Source: Streptomyces musisoli
GTDB lineage: Bacteria > Actinomycetota > Actinomycetes > Streptomycetales > Streptomycetaceae
Direction: 5' to 3'
Length of the DNA stretch: 64,000 bases
Assembly: GCF_016741855.1 (NCBI RefSeq)
Contig: NZ_JAERRH010000002.1
Location: 744,001-808,000, forward strand
Made by a program: the position numbers and the translations under genes. The notes under the pieces were generated by a model. It was not told the origin of the DNA and searched no databases. It saw only the letters and a program-made list of their open reading frames with translations. The stretch's first letter is position 1. The number at the start of each line of letters is the position of its first letter. Positions 61,144 through 64,000 of this stretch are shown in pieces.

Positions 61144-61542
61144 CCGGGCCGCCAGAACATCGGCACGCGGCGGGGCGTCGGAGGACGCGCAGGGGCGCAT
61201 CCCATGGAGAGGTGGCGTCGGGGCGCGTTCCAAGGCGTCATGTCACCCGGGACCAAGGCGTCATGTCACTCGGGACCAAGGCGTCATGTCACCCGGAGTC
61301 GGTGTTCTCGTCGAAATGCCGGGGCCCCTAGCAGGCCTACTCGGTCCGGACCGCGATCCCGTGCGCCTCACCGGACGCGCTGCGAGCGAGGCGATATTCC
61401 TCGGCTGGTCAAAACCTCGGCGGTCAAAGCTGAACTTCGCCTGCCAGGTGGAGTTGAAGGTCGCCCGCCAGGTGGCCACGGAGTCTCTGAGGCTCCTCAA
61501 GTCGCTTGGCGGCAGCGGAACACGGCAGCCATAGTGAGCCAC
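61144..61542. other. 400-bp gap with a triplicated 23-bp element
   Basis: No gene. The 23-bp repeats lie at 61231-61300. TTGGCG (61506-61511), 18 bases, CATAGT (61530-61535) may be the promoter for the gene at 61543. Confidence 0.45.
61231..61300. repeat. 23-bp tandem repeat, three copies
   Basis: CAAGGCGTCATGTCACCCGG plus GAC starts at 61231, 61254 and 61277. The second copy has one change (CTC for CCC), and the third diverges at its end. Confidence 0.9.
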
Positions 61543-61878
61543 ATGAAAGCAATCGCGGGACTGACCGGAAAACACGACTCCGTACTGCTCATCCGGGACG
61601 CGGATCTGGTCATGGCGGCTCTGCGGCAGGCGCTGGCCGACGCCGTGCCCGAGGAACGTCCGGGGCTCGAACGCGCCGTCGCGCTCGTCGAGTCCACGGC
61701 CGCCGCCACCGAGACCCGGGTGCGTGCCGACTGGGTGCGTTCCCGGCTGTCCGCCGTCGGCTTCACCGGGGACATCGTCTCGATCGCCGCCCTGAAGGCA
61801 CTGCGCCGGGCGGAGCCGGGACTGAGCCTGATAGCGGCCGTTCAGCTTCAGAAGGACGCGGTGGCGCATCCGGAGTGA
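61543..61878 (+). CDS. Small conserved hypothetical protein
   Basis: A 111-residue helical protein: KHDSVLLIRDADLVMAALRQALADAVPEERPGLERAVALVESTAAATETRVRADWVRSRLSAVGFTGDIVSIAALKALRRAEPGLSL. No signal or membrane segment. ATG 61543 (or GTG 61534) lacks a ribosome site, and a weak promoter places +1 close to it. Family not recognised; codon bias is strong. Confidence 0.65.
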   Translation: MKAIAGLTGKHDSVLLIRDADLVMAALRQALADAVPEERPGLERAVALVESTAAATETRVRADWVRSRLSAVGFTGDIVSIAALKALRRAEPGLSLIAAVQLQKDAVAHPE

Positions 61879-61941
61879 GCCGGCGGGCCCGCCGGTCCGC
61901 AGACTCGGGCGACGCGGGTGGCTGGCAAAGCCCGGAGATGT

Positions 61942-62193
61942 TCAGGTCGTTGGGTGCCCGCTCAGCGGGAGATCGCCGACCGGGTCGTAGGCCGGCAGTT
62001 CCGTATGCCCCTCGGACCAGTGGTTGACCCACCCGCAATTTCCGCACGCGTAGCGGCCGTTCACGCCGGAGATCTCCGTACCGCAACGCCCGCAGCCCGT
62101 CGTCGTGATCTCCTGGCCCTCCAGGAACGCCGCCGCAAAAGCCCCGGTCCCCGCGTCGGTCGCCGGCTGCGTGTGGTCTTGTGTGCCCGTCAC
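61942..62193 (-). CDS. Small zinc-ribbon protein
   Basis: An 83-residue protein with two Cys-x-x-Cys knuckles (CGRC and CGNC) 13 residues apart, a classic zinc ribbon. N- and C-terminal tails are disordered. GTG 62193 starts it. Probably a nucleic-acid or protein-binding ribbon; no partner identified. Convergent with the small hypothetical gene. Confidence 0.65.
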   Translation of the reverse strand: MTGTQDHTQPATDAGTGAFAAAFLEGQEITTTGCGRCGTEISGVNGRYACGNCGWVNHWSEGHTELPAYDPVGDLPLSGHPTT

Positions 62194-62355
62194 GTCGCCG
62201 AGCCTATCGGCGACGGGGCCGGCGAGGTACCGGCGACCGGTCCGGCACCGTGCCGTCGGACATGGCAGCGGTACGGACCGCGGGTCGGCGCACCGCGGTC
62301 CGTAGCGTGATCTCGGGTCGGCTGTGGGGAGTTCAGCCAGTCCTGCTCACCGGCG

Positions 62356-63048
62356 TCAGCCCGCCTTGGCGACCTGCGCGAGGGCCTTGGCGAGGCCGTT
62401 GGCCCACAACTGGTTGACGCGGGAGCGCTCGGTGGCGTTCGGGTACCGGTTGGTGCACGAGGTGCCGGGGCCACCACCGGACATCAGTTCGCTGCACGGA
62501 CCGCTGTAGTGGTCGGGCAGGCCCAGCACGTGCCCGGTCTCGTGGGCGGCGACCCGGATGGAGTCGTACTGCTGGTTCTGCGCGTAGTCCAGGAAGATGT
62601 AGCCGCGGCCGTGGCCGTTGGTGGAGGCGTAGGACCCGCGAGGGTCGTTGCCCTCGTAGTAGGCGAAGTCGCCTGAGCCCGAGGTCGCCTGGAGCTTCAC
62701 GTTCGACACCGAGCCGTTCCATATGGAGGCCGCGCTCGATATCTGGGAGCGGAAGCTCGGGGCTCCCGAGGCGTTGTAGTAGACGGTCACCACCTTCAGT
62801 GAGGGCTGCGCGGCCTGCCGCTTGGCGACCGACTTCAGCACGGCGTCGTAGAACGCCTTGTTGGCGGAGCTCTCGGACGTGCCGACGTAGCCGGCGGCAG
62901 TGGTGGTGCGGGTGGGGGCCGCGGTGGTGTGCTGGGCGGTCGCGGGGCTCGCGGTGCCCAGTGCGGCGGTGGCCAGACCGAGGCCGAGAGCGAGGGCCGT
63001 GAGTCTGGTGGAGTTCTTCGACCCGGTGTTTCTGCGGAACGGCGCCAT
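62356..63048 (-). CDS. snpA: Snapalysin (M7 zinc metalloprotease) precursor
   Basis: A 230-residue exported small neutral protease. Signal peptide up to about SPATAQ, short pro-region, then the catalytic domain with [15 protein letters not shown]: His169, His173 as zinc ligands, Glu170 as base and Asp179 as third ligand, the HExxHxxGxxD motif of snapalysins. Two cysteines (GPCSELM, TSCTNRY) near the end form the known disulfide loop. ATG 63048 has AAGGAG upstream. The LysR regulator that usually sits divergent from snpA is absent; 329 bases upstream hold no gene. Confidence 0.95.
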   Translation of the reverse strand: MAPFRRNTGSKNSTRLTALALGLGLATAALGTASPATAQHTTAAPTRTTTAAGYVGTSESSANKAFYDAVLKSVAKRQAAQPSLKVVTVYYNASGAPSFRSQISSAASIWNGSVSNVKLQATSGSGDFAYYEGNDPRGSYASTNGHGRGYIFLDYAQNQQYDSIRVAAHETGHVLGLPDHYSGPCSELMSGGGPGTSCTNRYPNATERSRVNQLWANGLAKALAQVAKAG

Positions 63049-63377
63049 GGGGGTGGCTCCTTCTCGTCCTGTGGGGTTGAACGATCGGTTGCCAGTGAGT
63101 CTCGGGCAGGCCAACGGGTCGGCGGATGATGGCATTCGGGGATAGCCCGGCGCTATCGGCAGTCAATCGGCCTGCCCGGATTGGAGATTTGACCTGCGGA
63201 TGGCGGGGGAGGACTGGGGCGTCTGCGTGAATCCCCCCTTGTCACAACCGCGTCGGGTTCCCCGGGAGAGCCCGGTTCGTGTGCGCGTGTGAGGCGTTCA
63301 GGGTGCGCGGCCCCAGGGACCGTGCCGGTCTTCGTGGCGTCGCCGGCCGTCGGCCGTTGTCAGTGGCGGCTGCCAGG
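63049..63377. other. Intergenic region between snpA and the SUKH-1 gene
   Basis: No gene. CGCTATCGGCAGTCAATCGG near 63150 may be part of the snpA promoter; I see no clear T-N11-A box. Confidence 0.4.
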
Positions 63378-64000
63378 ATGGCGGACATGGGGAACTTCGA
63401 GTGGCGGCCGCTCCTCACACGATGGAGCGAGGAATGGCTTCAGGCGCTTGCCGCGAACGAGCCGGAAGAGTTCGAGGAGCTGGACGAGGACGTCGTGCGG
63501 GACCGCTGGCTGGGATTCGCCCCGGCCGGTCCGGCACGGATGACGGCTCTCCGGGAGCGGATCCGGGGCCTCGGGATCCGGACGCCGCTGCCGCCGTCCC
63601 TGTGCTCCTTCCTCGAGACGAGTGACGGCTGGCGCCATGCGGGCGGCTTCGTCTATCTGCTTGCCGGAACGGAGCGCATCGAGCCGTACGGAGATCCGTA
63701 CGGCCTACAGCCGATGTACGAGGAACACCTGGGCGAGAACCCGGCCGAGAAGGACGTGGTCCTGGCCGGCATGTGGGGCCGGGCGCTGCAGCTGTCGCTC
63801 GACTCGGACATGACGGACGTGCTCATCGACCCGGGCGACGTCGGCGCCGACGGCGAGTGGGCGGTGTACGTGTATCACGGCTGGGGCGGGGAGCCTCCCG
63901 AGCGGTACGACTCCTTCCGCGCGTTCATGGAGGACATGTACAAGGAGTTCTACCAACTGGGCGGCTCCCACCCCGACTTCGAGAACACCGTGACACGGGA
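63378..64000 (+). CDS. SMI1/KNR4 (SUKH-1) family protein, 3' end outside window
   Basis: At least 207 residues. RMTALRERIRGLGIRTPLPPSLCSFLETSDGWRHAGGFVYLLAGTERIEPYG is the SUKH-1 core. GEWAVYVYHGWGGEPPERYDSFRAFMEDMYKEF is the family end. ATG 63378 or ATG 63387; the latter has better spacing to AGGATGG. Such proteins may be toxin immunity factors, but no toxin gene is in view. No stop codon before 64000. Confidence 0.85.
   Translation, partial: MADMGNFEWRPLLTRWSEEWLQALAANEPEEFEELDEDVVRDRWLGFAPAGPARMTALRERIRGLGIRTPLPPSLCSFLETSDGWRHAGGFVYLLAGTERIEPYGDPYGLQPMYEEHLGENPAEKDVVLAGMWGRALQLSLDSDMTDVLIDPGDVGADGEWAVYVYHGWGGEPPERYDSFRAFMEDMYKEFYQLGGSHPDFENTVTR

Overview
The window is high-GC actinobacterial DNA, almost certainly from a Streptomyces chromosome. 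Third codon positions are nearly all G or C, GTG and TTG starts are common, and several genes start at or next to a predicted +1 (leaderless mRNAs). Typical Streptomyces families are present: streptogrisin-like protease, snapalysin, ricin-type lectin, an ECF41 sigma factor, GtrA, DUF4232, SUKH proteins and TPR-ATPases of the LGxHPxA type. I see no rRNA, tRNA, CRISPR array, IS element or phage gene. All family names come from motifs read by eye; no database search was run.

Layout. 0-7 kb: the end of a secreted serine protease gene, a LysR/AraC divergent pair, a Tat-exported intradiol dioxygenase with a chitin-binding tail, and an Old Yellow Enzyme/MarR divergent pair with three operator palindromes. 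7.4-12.8 kb: a tight five-gene operon (OleA-like KAS III, glycosyltransferase, adenylate-forming ligase, P450, OleD-like dehydrogenase) whose stop and start codons overlap at every junction. It has OleA/C/D-like activities but no OleB, so it is a candidate beta-lactone or alkyl-lipid pathway. 12.9-16 kb: ECF41 sigma factor, SnoaL protein and a PAP2/AUR1-like membrane enzyme. 16.7-28.7 kb: mixed accessory genes, including a 1216-residue HTH-ATPase-repeat protein beside an unreported 44-residue membrane peptide, secreted proteins, a SUKH-3 protein and a SufR-like regulator with a DUF3291 gene.

29.6-33.8 kb: a persulfide-detoxification region with a CstR-type repressor, a persulfide dioxygenase-rhodanese fusion, two further rhodaneses and a TauE/SafE permease, carrying three TACCCC/GGGGTA operators. 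33.8-46 kb: SnoaL and TetR genes, a NAD-kinase-like/SPFH operon with two 15-bp operators, a methyltransferase, a hydrolase, a second TPR-ATPase, a lipoprotein and a GntP permease. 46-51.6 kb is a zone of broken genes (haloperoxidase, PadR, CaiB/BaiF, FAD monooxygenase) mixed with intact ones. 51.6-64 kb: ArsR-like/MFS pair, a DUF2218-O-methyltransferase fusion, an intact FAD monooxygenase, a divergent Clp-N/MerR-like pair, a divergent FabH/TetR pair, snapalysin, and a SUKH-1 protein cut by the window end.

Short tandem repeats of many unit lengths (7, 8, 23, 26, 28, 42, 52 and 58 bp) sit in the gaps between genes. The most promising leads are the OleB-less operon, the two related ATPases with a possible small partner, and the SPFH/NAD-kinase-like operon with an unidentified regulator.
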